Positions 9,163 to 20,864 of a DNA stretch of 64,000 bases are shown here, piece by piece. Below the pieces are notes generated by a model, which saw only the letters and a list, made by a program, of their open reading frames with translations, was not told where the DNA came from and made no database searches. Position numbers and translations under genes: made by a program. Location of the stretch: the NCBI GenBank assembly GCA_038093975.1, contig JBBPTG010000043.1, forward strand, positions 1 through 64,000. The letters are read 5' to 3'. How positions within the stretch are numbered: the stretch's first letter is position 1; each line of letters begins with the position of its first letter. Source of the stretch: Chalciporus piperatus (lineage: Eukaryota; Basidiomycota; Agaricomycetes; Boletales; Boletaceae).

Positions 9163-12100
9163 TCACATGTTGGGCTCCATGGATGCACGAGATTCGGCAA
9201 AGGACAGGCTGCGACGAGAAGGGCCAGGTGCCAGTGGGGGAACTCCAAGACGAGAAGGGCCAGGCTGGGGAGCTCCAAGATGAGAAGGGCCGGCATGCGG
9301 AGCTCCATAGTGAAGATCTTGATAAGACCCGTCGATGTAAGTGGGGTAGCGGTGACCTCCGGGCATTTGCTCCCGGTGGTGGAACCCGCCATACATCCCT
9401 TGCGAATCCCGATAAACATTTTCAGGATACATGCCCGGCGGCATGTCAGAGAATCGGTGCGGGGGCATAACTGCACTGTTGGCTGGATACGGGAAGTATT
9501 GCCGCTGGCCTGAATAAGGATGGCCACCCCCACCAACCTGGCCACGGGGCTGATCTAACCACTCGCCCTGATTTCCACTACCGTACGACTGATACATTGC
9601 TGCCGACTTGGGAGGAACAGGAGGAGGCAGAGGTGGGGCAGGAGCAGGTTGAGCTGCGGAGGGCGTCGAGCCCGAAGTCGGTAAGGGAGCGGCAGGAGCG
9701 GGTTGAGCTACAGAGAGCGCCGAGTCCGAAGTTGGCAAGGGAGCATGAGGTGGCTGCTGAACGTCTTTAATTTGGGGGGAGGATGCTCTCGGAGACGTAG
9801 GCATGGGCGTTCCATCGTCATCAGCCACAAGCATGGGACTAAGCCTGGGAAAGGCGGTCATCAGACGCAACCGTGCGTTTCTCTTCGGAGAGGGGGAAGA
9901 AGGAACAAGGCTGTCCAGAGCTACCTGGAGGACCTGTGTGGAAGGGGTCACTGGAGCAGGGATGTTTCGAGCTTGGGGGGGTGCGAGGAACACGTCATCC
10001 TTAGCAACCGGCTCGTTTGATGCTGCAGTAAACGTATAAGCTTTGAGATACACGTGCGAAGATAGAGTACTTTACCTTTGACAGTCGCATCCTTCGTGTC
10101 CTCTTCACCGTCCGACAAGCCCGACAATACAGAGCTTGTGCGATTGCGAGACGGCTTTCTTTCGACAGCGCGTTCTTTGCCCTTAGAAGGCTTCTTCGCG
10201 GGTCGTCCAGCCTCCAGGTAGTTGGCCTTACGCTTTCGAGAGGGACCAGCTTCTTGGTACTCTTCTTCCCGATTGACCGTGGCACCATCGTCAGTGCGCT
10301 CTATCACGCGAACATCATCGTCGGAACTATCGGTGAGGATGAGATATTCGATGGGCTTCTTCAACGCTTGGGAGTGCAACTTCTTGGTCCTCGGAGGAGC
10401 TCCAGTCAGTCGAGCAGGAGGGGGTGCTGCAACGCTCTTGTCGATCCGCTGAGGGGAGGCATCATCACCACTGCTGACTTCGATGGGGTCGCTGGCCGTT
10501 GCTAGAGGCATGCGAGTGGGCTTGCGTTTCATCCTTGTAGCCGCGAGACTCTGTGGGAGACGTGCGGGACCATCAAGATCAATGGTCGAGTTGGCGTAAA
10601 TGCGCTGAGCGTTCTCCAGATAACTGTCGGGTGGCGGTGGGGCACCTATGATCACTGGTGCATCGGAGTTGACGAGGGCTCCTGCAAATGAAATGGATCA
10701 GAATAAGTCTTTAGGACAAACGAACAAGAAACTTACTTTGTTCAGCCTTTCCTTGTACTTTAATCACGGTGATTTCGTTGCTCTCGAAGGCATCACAAAG
10801 CGTCCGCTGCTCCCCCTTTTTGAGAACAGTGATACCCTTTGACTTACTACCCCCGCGTTCGCCAGGCATGGGCACAGACGCCGGCCAACCATTCATCACC
10901 AAACCCTGGTTGGCGAGAATGACGACCAGAGTTGTCCATTGGAAATTGCCTGGCTTGAACTTCGATACATCACCTCCTGCAGAGACTGTCATAATCGATT
11001 AGTTTCAATGAAAAAAATGAATAATGCAACCTTTAGGACTTACCGATCAATGATGTAATCGAAGACTTGATATAAGCAAGCATGTCGTCATTGGGAGCCG
11101 ATCCTTCGTTCTTGTCTGTCCCGTTGGCAGCTATCTCTGCTTGGGGATTGGGAGACGGTCGTGCTACTGCGTCGGGCACATTGGGGGGGGCTGGCGGATT
11201 GTCCTTCGCAGCCTCATCCGCTATTTCTCGGGATATCTTATCACTAAATTATCAGATTAAAATGAGTAATGGCTTCTCAAGGGGGACAAGCGGACCACAT
11301 ACTATACGTGTGCCTTGAGGTGGCCAATCATTGTATCGGTAGAGGCACGGCATCGGGTCTCAAAAAATTCCTTTGCCCCGGGAGTCGTGTGTATGAAACC
11401 AAATGATGCGTCCTGATTGACAGTATTGCCGCACATCATCACTGCACCCTCGAAACCGAACTTAGCAGCTGCGGCCTCAAGCTGATTAGACATGTTAGTA
11501 TTTGATCCATTCACTCGATGGTCAATCACTTGCCACGCGCGTGACTTCCTTGCGGATTTTGTTGAATGAATGACCACGTTGAGCGAGTGTCTGGGCTGAC
11601 CCGTCGGTCATCTCAATCAAGTCATGTAGTTCCAACATCTCCTGCCAGTCTTCGTTGTCTGACTTAAACTGGGCGTAGCATTGGCCTCGAACTCTGGGCG
11701 TTACTGCATATAATATTAGTGGAAGGTGACAGACGGCAGTCTAAGAAGACGTACCTGGAAAATCAGTTGGTAATCCCAGCCTGCGGCGCTCTTCATTCTC
11801 GTGCTTGGAAAAATATCGGGTGTACAAATTCCAGTGGTTTGTGCCATTGATGCTGCGCCCATGACTCTTGTGCCAGCCTGCCATGATCTGCTGGGCTGTG
11901 AGCGAGGTTTGGCCAATGAGGCTCTCGAGGGTCTTTTCGAGCTCTTGATAACCTGCATCAAGAAGAGAGTTGACCCTGGCAGTGCGTCGACCTGAAGGCG
12001 GAGTTACAGGAGCTTCAGGGACCGCATCATTGATAGATGGCATCCCGAGTTCATCTGCTTCGAGGGCCATCGGGTCAGCGACATCTTCGAGGGCCGGCAC

Positions 12101-13054
12101 GACCGTGTCTGTGAAGCGCTCGGCAAAGGGGGTTGGTGAAATGTCACGAGTGATCGGGGGATGCGGCTGAGTGGAAGGGGGAGGACTGGCTGAATCTGCA
12201 TCGCTTGTGCTGGGCCCACTGTCAGAGCTCGCGCTGGTCCCCCTATCGGAGCTGGCTTGAGGAGGGACCACATGCTGCGACGCCCGCATAGCGAATGACT
12301 CTGCAAGCAATGCTGGGTCAATCATTGCATCCGTGTCATTTGCAGCCGGAGCTGCTGCCTGTGTTAGAATGGACGATGGCGGTGGGGCAGGCACGAAGGA
12401 TGGAGCTAGTGGGAGATTCAGATCAAGGGAGGGGATCGGAAGAGCTGGGAAGGTATTCGGTGAGGTATCCATGTCAGACGGGGCAGGGATAACATGATTC
12501 GGATCAAGGGAGGGGATCGGAAGAGCTGGGAAGGTATTCGGTGAGGTATCCGTGACAGACGGGGCAGGGATAACATCAGAAGATGTGGTCGAAGAATCAA
12601 AGAGGGGAAGGTCGTTAGTGTTGGCCTCGGTCACTTCCACGCCGGGCGTGGAAGGAGTCAGTGGGGAAAGCTGAGCTCTACGTCGCCCTGCGTCTCCGAT
12701 GAGACCTGTGTCTCGCTGAGTGGCCTTGATGTGGGAACGTAACCTGGAAGGGGTCCGGAGCGGAGGCGGCGAAGGGACACGGCGCCGACCACCACCTATC
12801 TGCGAACCCACTTGACCAGGGTCAATACAGATGGCAGCGGTTGAATCGGAGGGCTTGGCAGGGATGACAAGGGGCTTGGACCGTTTCCGAGTTGGGCGAA
12901 CCGTCCTTTGATAATGTCAAGCTTCATCAAATGCTTGTAGTGCTATAGCTTACTGGGCGGTGTCTTCAGGCAATGGGTCAAGGCGAATGGCAGTGATGGG
13001 CTCTGGCGCATCGGGTGGAGGGGCCAATGGAGTCCTGCAGCGTCGTCCAGTCAT
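9163..13054 (-). CDS. large KDZ-linked accessory protein, disordered with conserved helical islands
   Basis: Start ATG at 13054 (MTGRRCRTPLAPPPD); stop at 9163. Exons are read at about 13054-12954, 12907-11756, a block around 11700-11540, about 11490-11305, 11230-11044, 10985-10735, 10682-10074 and 10039-9163. Most of the protein is low complexity: Pro/Ser/Thr repeats (two near-identical copies of a 20-residue block around PSPNTFPALPIPSLD-type sequence at 12410-12580), a Ser/Asp/Lys-rich nuclear-localisation-like middle, and a Gly/Tyr/Pro C-terminus. Conserved-looking islands are NGTNHWNLYTRYFSKHENEE, which reads like a DNA-binding HMG-type helix, and FKPGNFQWTTLVVILANQGL. It shares orientation with the transposase. 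A role as a DNA-binding cofactor is inference. The family is familiar from Agaricomycete repeat regions but has no function known to me. Confidence 0.6.
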
Positions 13055-14212
13055 GGTGGCAGACCTTGGAATGGGTGTGAGATTTGAACATAACACTCCA
13101 ATGCTACGGCTCACCGAGATATCGAAGCGGACTGACAAACCCAAAGAGAGTATGAGCGAGAACTAGACAGAGGCTGAGGGGTTTGACGCGTCAGAATACA
13201 GAGCAATCGCCAGTGAGAACCACGATCAGTGTCTAAAGCCCTCACATCGGCCAGTATAAGTGCAAACCGGAAGGTGCGGTGGCGGACGACGGCTGGGTCA
13301 AGATCTCGATTAATGTCTTCGATATATTTTCCATCTAAAAAAAATGGAATCACCTAGAAAGAAACCTCCGAGGAGACCATCTGTGACCCCCGACAGTGAA
13401 TTGAGGCATCTCAGGGGCTTCGTATGATCCTCTGCATGGCAGCGACGAGCCCGACGAACGGCGCAGAGCAACGAAGAAGCCTTGAATTTTCCATATAAAA
13501 AAAAGGAATCACCTAGAAAGAAACCTCTGAGGAGACCATCTGTGGCCCCCGACAGTGAATTGAGGCATCTCAGATCCTTTGCATGGTAGCGATGAGCCCG
13601 AAGAACGGCACAGAGCAACGAAGAAGCCTCGAAAAGGCTCACTGGTCAATGTCCATGGTGAGTGGATATATTTGTAGATCATGGACAGATCCACCTACCA
13701 GCAACCAAGCTGAGGAAGAAGACGCCACCAAGTAGAAGAAGAAGGTGCAACCTAGCTAAATAAGAACTGCTCATTGTCTGCGGCAGGCCCGGAGGTTACG
13801 AGGCAACGTGTTCCTCGTCCTGCCTACCACAATTGAATTGATAATGTCTGTCCAGGGATGCTGTCGCTCTACTGTAGTCGATTCAACCGGTAGTTCGTGT
13901 GTGTTTGATATGACGGTGTTTGCAGGGGGTGAGCGCTGAGCTCTGAGCTCTGAAGCTTGCTGTATCGTACGAACAGCTTGACTGACAATGAGGCATCCAA
14001 ACCAAGCCAGTTGCTTACATAACACTTAGACGTTACCGGAAGCGCAAATCAGGGATCCGCGAGATCTATCACAGCACCTTCAATTCCACGTCCTTCGCCG
14101 CCTCCTGCAACCCACACGCCAAACAGACTGAAGTACAGGACACCAAAAAGTAGATCATTCATTAAAACATGTTGGAATACATTGTACACAACAACGACAA
14201 GAGCGAACCCCG
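13055..14212. other. gene-free spacer inside the KDZ block with a tandem duplication
   Basis: The only ordered structure is the tandem repeat at 13326-13632, described separately. Short open frames here have no recognisable protein and lack consistent splice sites. The first part presumably holds the promoter of the gene starting at 13054, the last part the 3' end of the gene ending at 14213. Confidence 0.5.
13326..13632. repeat. two-copy tandem repeat, period 160 bp
   Basis: Unit 1 is 13326-13485 and unit 2 is 13486-13632. Both start ATTTTCCAT.TAAAAAAAA and end AACGAAGAAGCCT.GA. Unit 2 lacks about 13 bp (GGGCTTCGTATGA-type segment) and differs by scattered point changes, so the duplication is moderately old. 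Confidence 0.9.
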
Positions 14213-15072
14213 TCAAGGCAACCATCGCGCCTCTCCCAAATCAATGGCAGCCATCATGAAAGTCCTGGCCTGCTCAACCGAAGCCACCTTCGAACAGACG
14301 GCAAAAGGAACTCCGGTGACGTAAGGAGAGGTGTGCGCCCTATCAACAATGTCAGGACAAGAAGAAGACGATGCATAACGCTTACCACTGGGTGAAAATG
14401 CCAACACGGCGGCCACGGGTAACAAGATAGAGTTGCCCAGTTTCGGCGTCATCAGGAACATCGAAGATGAAATGATTGTACTCAACCTGGTGGCGCCCAT
14501 CAAGGCTGACATCACCAGGTACGAAAAAATGGTGAGGCCCAGTCGGATCGACAGGCGCCACAGCCGCGGGGACACCAGGGTTCTGCGCGGGAAGCATGAG
14601 AGTAGGAGTGGGAGTGGGAGTGGGAGTGGGAGCCGCAGTGGCGATGACGGGGATGGCAGTAGGGGTCTGAGTTTCGGTGCCCTGAGCAACTGACGCAGGA
14701 ATGGCAGGAGTAGGGGTCTGCGGAACGAGCGTGGGGGTGGAAGCTGAAGCGGTGCTCGTGAGGGAGGAAGCGCCGGGGATGGTATCACTAGGCCCAACGT
14801 TGTTGTATTCTTCTGACTCATCATCCGAAGTGAGAAGGCTGTCCTCGGCCTTGACGAATGAAAGGTCTGTAATAACGTAAAAATTAAGCCTGACTGACGA
14901 TTGAAGAAAATTGATGTTTACCTGTGTCGCGCTCGGCCAGCCGGATGGTGAGCTGGGTGGCCGCCTCAGTACAAAGCACCAAGTGCGAAAACATCTCATT
15001 GACAAGGTCTAAAGAAGATGTAAGCAAGTACCTTTCATGACGACGCAAGGACTCACCGAGGTCAGTCTTCAT
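14213..15072 (-). CDS. KDZ-linked protein with C-terminal viroplasmin / RNase H1 N-terminal-like domain
   Basis: Four exons (15072-15057, 15008-14922, 14866-14386, 14339-14213) give 236 residues in one consistent frame from ATG to TGA. The N-terminus is a short amphipathic helical segment (LVNEMFSHLVLCTEAATQLT). An acidic patch and a long Pro/Thr/Ala linker follow. The C-terminal 60 residues read QLYLVTRGRRVGIFTQW, then TSPYVTGVPFAVCSKVASVE, then ARTFMMAAIDLG. This is the pattern of the Caulimovirus viroplasmin / RNase H1 hybrid-binding domain (YxVxRGRxxGIYxxW..V.G...A..K.F.S...A..F). In RNase H1 that fold binds RNA-DNA hybrids or dsRNA. Such domains occur in many Agaricomycete repeat-linked proteins. 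A nucleic-acid-binding role for the element is inferred. Confidence 0.65.
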
Positions 15073-15570
15073 GGCAGCGAGGAGAATGTGCAGGATTGGG
15101 GTGAAGAGTGATTGGGGACGGTGCCACCCTTTTATAAGTCCTGGATGTGAGGCATCATTTGTGATCGAAGACCTTGACCTGCCGGACACATCGGGCTCTT
15201 ACCTACCTACAGTGGTGAATCCATAATGGAAGCTCCGGTGGTATGAACAACAAAGGTTTGTGAGCTGATGTGGCTGTGTGGTGCGTCATTCTGGTGCTTG
15301 GCCAGTTTGACCAATCAACGAGCGAATAGCCGTCATACTGAGATTGAACATGGCTCGTTTTATAGAGATATGACTAGATTACAAAGGGATTGGACATCGA
15401 GAATTGGCTCAAGTGGATCAAGTGAGCAGTTGGAAAGAGTCTCGTATACTGGAAAACATTGGTACTCTTTGGAACGCCGAGATGGTGTCTGATTTGGACT
15501 GGGAGATGAGGTAGATTACGCTTGCTGAATGAAGCTAAGACTTCAAAGCTTCACTGCCCCGTAACACAAC
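15073..15570. promoter_or_regulatory. divergent intergenic region between two KDZ-linked genes
   Basis: The genes starting at 15072 (minus) and 15571 (plus) diverge from this 498-bp spacer, so it must hold both promoters. No TATA box or repeated operator stands out. An open frame at 15268-15492 has no recognisable content and is not called. Confidence 0.4.
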
Positions 15571-16288
15571 ATGGGCCGCCGTGCAAAATACACAACTATC
15601 ACTGAGAGAAAGGAGGCACATCGCCTTCAGCACATGGCATACGTGCATTCCGCAAAGTAAGTCGTCTACATAGATATGGATTCTCAAACTAATTAACTAC
15701 AGAGGCCGTGAACGACGTAGTGTGCAGAACTGTCGCGCGTATCTCAAGCACCGTACTCAGATCAGTTCTGGCAGCTGTAGCCGAGGGATGCTCAGTGACC
15801 ACAAACATTCCATCCCCTTCATCCTCCCACCCCTGCTTGTGCAACTCGCTAAGGCTCCGCTGCCCGTTTCATATCTATTCAAGGAAGCCCTCCTTAGCGC
15901 GGACGCACTTGATGAAACCGAGGTGGCATTCTGGGATGGCACCCCACCTTATTCCCAGCCTGAGCCACCCGACACATTGCGGGAAACCGAGTTCACCAAG
16001 AACCTAGTTGAGGTTATGTTGGGCAGGAAGATGCGTCAGGAGAACTTGGTCAGACAGGGTCGCGCAAGCCGGCATGCGGCAGGAAAAACACAGGAGCTCA
16101 TAACAGAGCTTCGTACAGCAGCGATGGAGGCATACGAAGAGTGGGTCAAGCTGGAAACTCAGATCGGATCGTGTAGTTTGCGTCGACACAAGGAGATGGC
16201 AGAGTGCCTCTTGCAGTGGCGAGCACGCACTGTATCATTGTATCTCAGTGAGGCGAAGAGGCTAACGAATGGAGAAAATCCATATTAA
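15571..16288 (+). CDS. small KDZ-linked protein with basic DNA-binding-like N-terminus
   Basis: Exon 1 (15571-15656) and exon 2 (15703-16288) join through a 46-bp intron (GTAAGT..CTACAG) to give 223 residues. The N-terminus MGRRAKYTTITERKEAHRLQ, continuing into HSAKGRERRSVQNCRAYLKH, is rich in Arg/Lys/His and looks like a bZIP-type basic region. I recall many Agaricomycete proteins starting MGRRAKY next to KDZ transposases. The remainder is helical (ENLVRQGRASRHAAGKTQEL, MEAYEEWVKLETQIG) with no catalytic motif. It converges on the transposase-protease gene so tightly that the two stop codons overlap. A DNA-binding or regulatory role is inferred from composition alone. Confidence 0.7.
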
Positions 16289-19200
16289 TTGATGGTCGTT
16301 GATAATACAAGGCGATGTAGATATTCGCGGAAGTCTGAGATGTGACCCTCTGTCATAGACGTCACACTAAACCCTCGAAAGGTTGCTGCTACAGTGGCTA
16401 ATACCCAAATACCGCAGTCGTAGTCATTGGTCTGCACAGGGACAGTCTGCAATGCCTAAGTATTAATGGTTTCAACATTAACATAGAACTTACAGTGAGG
16501 GCTTGGGCTGTCCACGGCTGAACGTCTACTTGGACCTCGGGATAGGTGGTGCTTGCGACAGTGAGAAGTCGAGCAATAAGCCGCATGATTTCCTGGGATG
16601 GTTATCAGCAACGCCAAGGGGTAGAGGGCAGTACTCACATTCACGTCATTTCGCCAGGGTTTCTCGGCGGCAAGACTGTCAAATAGCCGAAGCTCTTTGC
16701 GGGAGAAGTTGGCAACGCACAACACCCAATGCCCAGGTCTATGGATTGGGAGGATCCAAATGTCCTTCGCCCAGAACTTTGTGTGCTTCGTTGCCTTGAA
16801 AAGCTCGAGGTCCGTCTTGTAGCGAGCACGGGGAAGATCGTATGTTGAGAACACGGCAAACCGGTGAGGATGGGGTGAGTGCGTGCGGTGAATGTCCGAG
16901 AAGAGAAGCTGGATGCAGCCATTGACACAAACATCGTTGATGCAGGACTTCGGAGAGGCTAACATGGCGATGTCGTCGGGCTCAATTATGAAACGGGAAA
17001 AACCTTCCATCTCTGGAAGTACCGTTCGTGCCACATTCCCGGCGAGCCGGACCTTGCTCTGTGGCGCAGCAGGAGCTGGGTCAAATGTCAAATCCTGCAA
17101 ATGTCAGTCATGAGAGTTTGACAGCGTGGCAACGAATTACCGATGGGGTCCTCCAGAGAATCGTTACAGGAATCGTCGGACAGTGGTGAGGTTCTTCTTG
17201 TTCGGCATCTGGTGTCTCGTCTATTAAGTAATCGAGAACGATCACATCCTCCGTGTCTAGCGTCAGGTCAGCATCCACATCGGGGTTGACGACTGCTTGC
17301 TCTTCGGTGGAGGCTTCTGGAGCTTCGACGACCACGGGATTGACCCAAATGGGTGATATTTCAGAAGCTCCCTCGGACATCCTGATGGCTGATGCCTTGG
17401 CTTCTTGTGTGTGAACATCGAATCGGGACAATGGGACCAAGGAACTGGACCAGCGAGGCGGCAGCGATAATAATTGTTCTCGGCGGTGTTGGAGAAGAAG
17501 GGAAAACATTTCATCTGAGGAGAAGTTTAACAACGAATCATAAGAGTCAATTTGGACTCACTGCCAGGAGTGCGGAGGGCAAGCTCAACCGCTGCTAGCT
17601 CGTTACGGTACCATCGACAAAGGTTGTCTGCCTCAACGCCTAATCGCCGCTGTTCCTCGTGGCAGCGATCCCGTTTCAGCATCGCACGGATGCCGTTACG
17701 TACGTCCTTATCGTCCAACCACCGCGGGATTTGACCAATGGAAGGGGAAATCCACACATCTTCCATCAGAGAGTCGTGGTTGCGAAGATCGTTGAGCTTG
17801 GTCGGAAGAGGCGAGGGAAGCGGGATGGACCATGCCGGATCATGGAGTTCTGCGAGCTGACTACAATGCAAGTTGTATTTACGGATGGCGGTCATTAGAG
17901 CAGGTTGCCGTTTGGCGATTGCCTTGCGCGTCCGTTGATGGAGTTTTGTTCCTCGAGGCCGTTTATGAGCTTGCTTGGCTACAGAGACGAAGAAACCTAC
18001 CAAGCGCTTTCTGAGCCCCACCAACAGCTTGGTCTAGCTTGTCCCACTCGAAAAAACTACCTATTGCACGCTTTCTTATGTTGATCTTGAGGTCGCGGGC
18101 CAACAGGAGGGTTCGCACGTATTCCAAATCAATGTCTTTCAGCTCAGGGAACTGATCACCAACGTTGAGGGACGCGTAAAGTGCCTCGACTTTGGCCACT
18201 AAGCGATCATGAGCATGTTCCAGGCTAGTCAACGCAACTTTTGTGTCGTCGGTGACAGTTTGGTACTTCTCGATGGCAGTTTTCGCAGCTTGAATCGCCC
18301 GGTCGGTTGTATCCATGTCGGTTTGGAGTGCCAATACCATATCAAGCTCCTTCTTCAGCCGCGTGGGAGCATCTGATGGCCGTCGGGAGTCGATCATTCG
18401 TGACACATCCAATTGGGAAATTACTTACGAGCTCGAATTGAAAGCTGTGCTTCTCTTTGAGAAGCCCATTGACGTCGGAGTTCCTCGAGGGGAATATTGC
18501 AGTCATCAAGGCTATTCTCGGCGACTCTGCCTTGGTCTTGGACCCCTCGCCGAAGGCGGCGCTTGAGCCAGTCTCCGAGATCCATCCGCATCTCAGCACC
18601 GACAGCTGCCGCTTGTCGATCTATGAGCCAGATGCGGCGCTGGCGCTGTAAAGGTGTAAGCGCCAAACCGACCCAGCAATCACGAAATGTCACACCGAGG
18701 AGGACCGCTCAAGCCCGATCAGCTTGATCATCCGGGACCAAAGGCGCTCGGTGCCTTCACCGTCCGAGAGCCCCAGGCCTTCTGTGATGCGTGGGTTGTA
18801 GACGAGCTGGCAAGCCCATTCATGACCATAGGCGTGCATGGCCGTCGTAGCAAAGCGCAGCCGAGTCACGAGGTTTGAGGGTAGAATGTCATACTGGAGC
18901 AGCGGGGTTAATGATACATACGGAAGCCTCAGAGATGCTCACCAATTCAAGTGTCCGATCCAATGTACACCCGACATCGTATAGAACAACGACGTTGGCG
19001 CTCGCTGGCAATAGCGATAAGAGGCGTTCAATGAGCGCTAGCGCATACTTCTGCTGCTCGCCGGGAGAGTCGATGTTAGCGAAGAACAGTGGTATGTCGT
19101 GCCGACAAATGAGAGCCATCAATCCTGTGTCATCGAAGCTTTCCATTGACGTCTTCTGCTTCTTGCCATCAGCTGCTTCGTAGGATGATTCGCAGGAGTC

Positions 19201-20604
19201 AAGCGCCTCGTCAGGCACCTTGGGTTTGCGTGCGTTGGGCGGCGTCTTCCGTTGTACCTGAATGCGAGAACCCATCGCGTCCACTTCTGCCTTGGGGAGA
19301 AAATACGCCGGGTCATAAAAGGAAGGTGAGTCACCTGCAGATCGGCGGTGTCTATGGTGGAAATTTCCATCTGTGGCGACGTGTATATCGCCGCCTTCGG
19401 CAAGAGGTCTACCAAAAGCTGTGCCTCCAAAACATGCGGGACATCGTTGGATAAGGATTTGGCTACAGTTGCCTGGACCGGGGTGTGTGTGAACCGATGG
19501 CATATGAGCAGAAGAAGTCGCTGTGGATGCCCGTTGAGGATTGGAAGGGGCTAGAGAGGACGGATTGTGTATGGGTCCAGAAGGTTGTGAAGCCTGGATC
19601 TTATTGCGAGATCGTTGAAGCGTGGCTTCCAAGTGCTGCTCCACTTCAACCAAGAGGATGTCATACCATTGCACGGCAAATCCAAGACCACGGCGGAATG
19701 GTTCTTGAATCATCTCGCTCTGTGAACTAGTGACAAAAATTGACGACCAAAGAGATCGACAACTTACGTCCTTGTTCACCATTCGAAATCCTCGGCGAAT
19801 GTAGTGATTATGTAACGCGCCAGCAAGCGCGTGAACGGCGTCGCAAGACCGTTCGAAAAGGGCACGGTAAAAGGCCAGTAAGTCTATAGAAACGGCCATA
19901 CGAGGTTGGGATGGTGCGGTGGGGAAGAAACCGAAATGGACGAGTACTTGAGCAAGGGTGGTGCATTGACAGCTCAGAACATTAATGGTAACGAAATCTT
20001 TGGTTGGTTAGCATAAGGTTCATTAGGGGGATCGTGACTCACGATCAAAGAAGAGGCATAGGATACTTAGCGACTTTGGGGCGCAGTCACCGCGGTAGCA
20101 GAGGGAGATTGAGAGCGGGGTGGTTGGGAGGGGCTTGCCTAGCGTTCTGGAGATGTAGTGAAGCAGTGGAGCGACCATCGTTGGAATAAGGGACTTCCAG
20201 GTGTGATATAAACGCTGGGCTGCTTGATCTGGAAGAATGCGGCGTTGAGAATGGACAGTTGGCTGCTCAGCGTCGGTGTCATTTCCGGCGTCGTTGTCGC
20301 AAGCATCGTGCGGGATGAAATCCTGATCGGCTTGCTCGAAGTCTTGGTCGTCATTGAGTGGCTCTAGGGCCTCGTCTTCGGGACGAGAATCAAAGACATT
20401 TGAATGATCATTCTCAGGGGAGGGTGGACGTTTTGCAAGGAGCTTTTCCAGCCTTTCAGTGAGTCGACGACGTTTGACAGCTTGGCCAGCGATATGAGCG
20501 AAGCCTTGGGTCTTCCGCTTGTCTCGGGGGCGGGTTGGACTTTGGAAGTGGACTCCAAGGCCGTTCGTCACAGGCTGTGAGGCGCGTGTGGGCAGGGGAG
20601 GCAT
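16285..20604 (-). CDS. KDZ transposase with CxC1-like cysteine cluster, fused to a C-terminal Ulp1/C48 protease
   Basis: The start is ATG at 20604 ([15 protein letters not shown]); the longer frame above it is taken as 5' leader. About a dozen exons follow in one reading. First comes a basic/acidic N-terminus, then the cysteine cluster ([30 protein letters not shown]) and the RNase-H-fold transposase: first Asp in [11 protein letters not shown], second in VVLYDVGC, Glu in [30 protein letters not shown] and [17 protein letters not shown] are family hallmarks. A helical region with a coiled coil (about 18410-18000) and [20 protein letters not shown] follow. The last 1 kb is a cysteine protease of the SUMO/NEDD8-protease type: His in [12 protein letters not shown], Asp in LRLFDSL, Gln and Cys in [14 protein letters not shown]. 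All key residues are present, so both enzymes may be active. The gene could in principle be two genes, but no start or stop separates them. Confidence 0.85.
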
Positions 20605-20819
20605 GTTGCGGTAATGCTCGAAGGGTGGAAATGAGGAGAAAAAAAGGGAAAAAAAACATAGGTGAGAACCTAGCACACCTGCTTCCAATTGCACCAGCAA
20701 GGCCACAATAATCGTGCCAACGATGAAGGTCGAGTGTGACGCAAACGGCGCTCGAATGGGGCGCAAACGGAGCCAGGAGGATTCCACCAGGTGGGCAAAC
20801 AAACGGTTGCATTGCTAAC

Positions 20820-20864
20820 GAGGCCCGCATGAGGCTCGCATGAGGCCCGCACGAGGCCCGCAGA
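20820..20864. repeat. 11-bp minisatellite, about 4 copies
   Basis: GAGGCCCGCAT is repeated head to tail with single-base changes (GAGGCTCGCAT, GAGGCCCGCAC, GAGGCCCGCA) about 220 bp upstream of the transposase start. Subterminal repeats of this kind are often transposase-binding sites; that is inference. Confidence 0.8.

Noticed and set aside
9072..9470. 132-codon plus-strand frame with repeated DEKGQ words
   Set aside because: It is the antisense of the Gly/Pro-rich repeat at the C-terminus of the large KDZ-linked protein.
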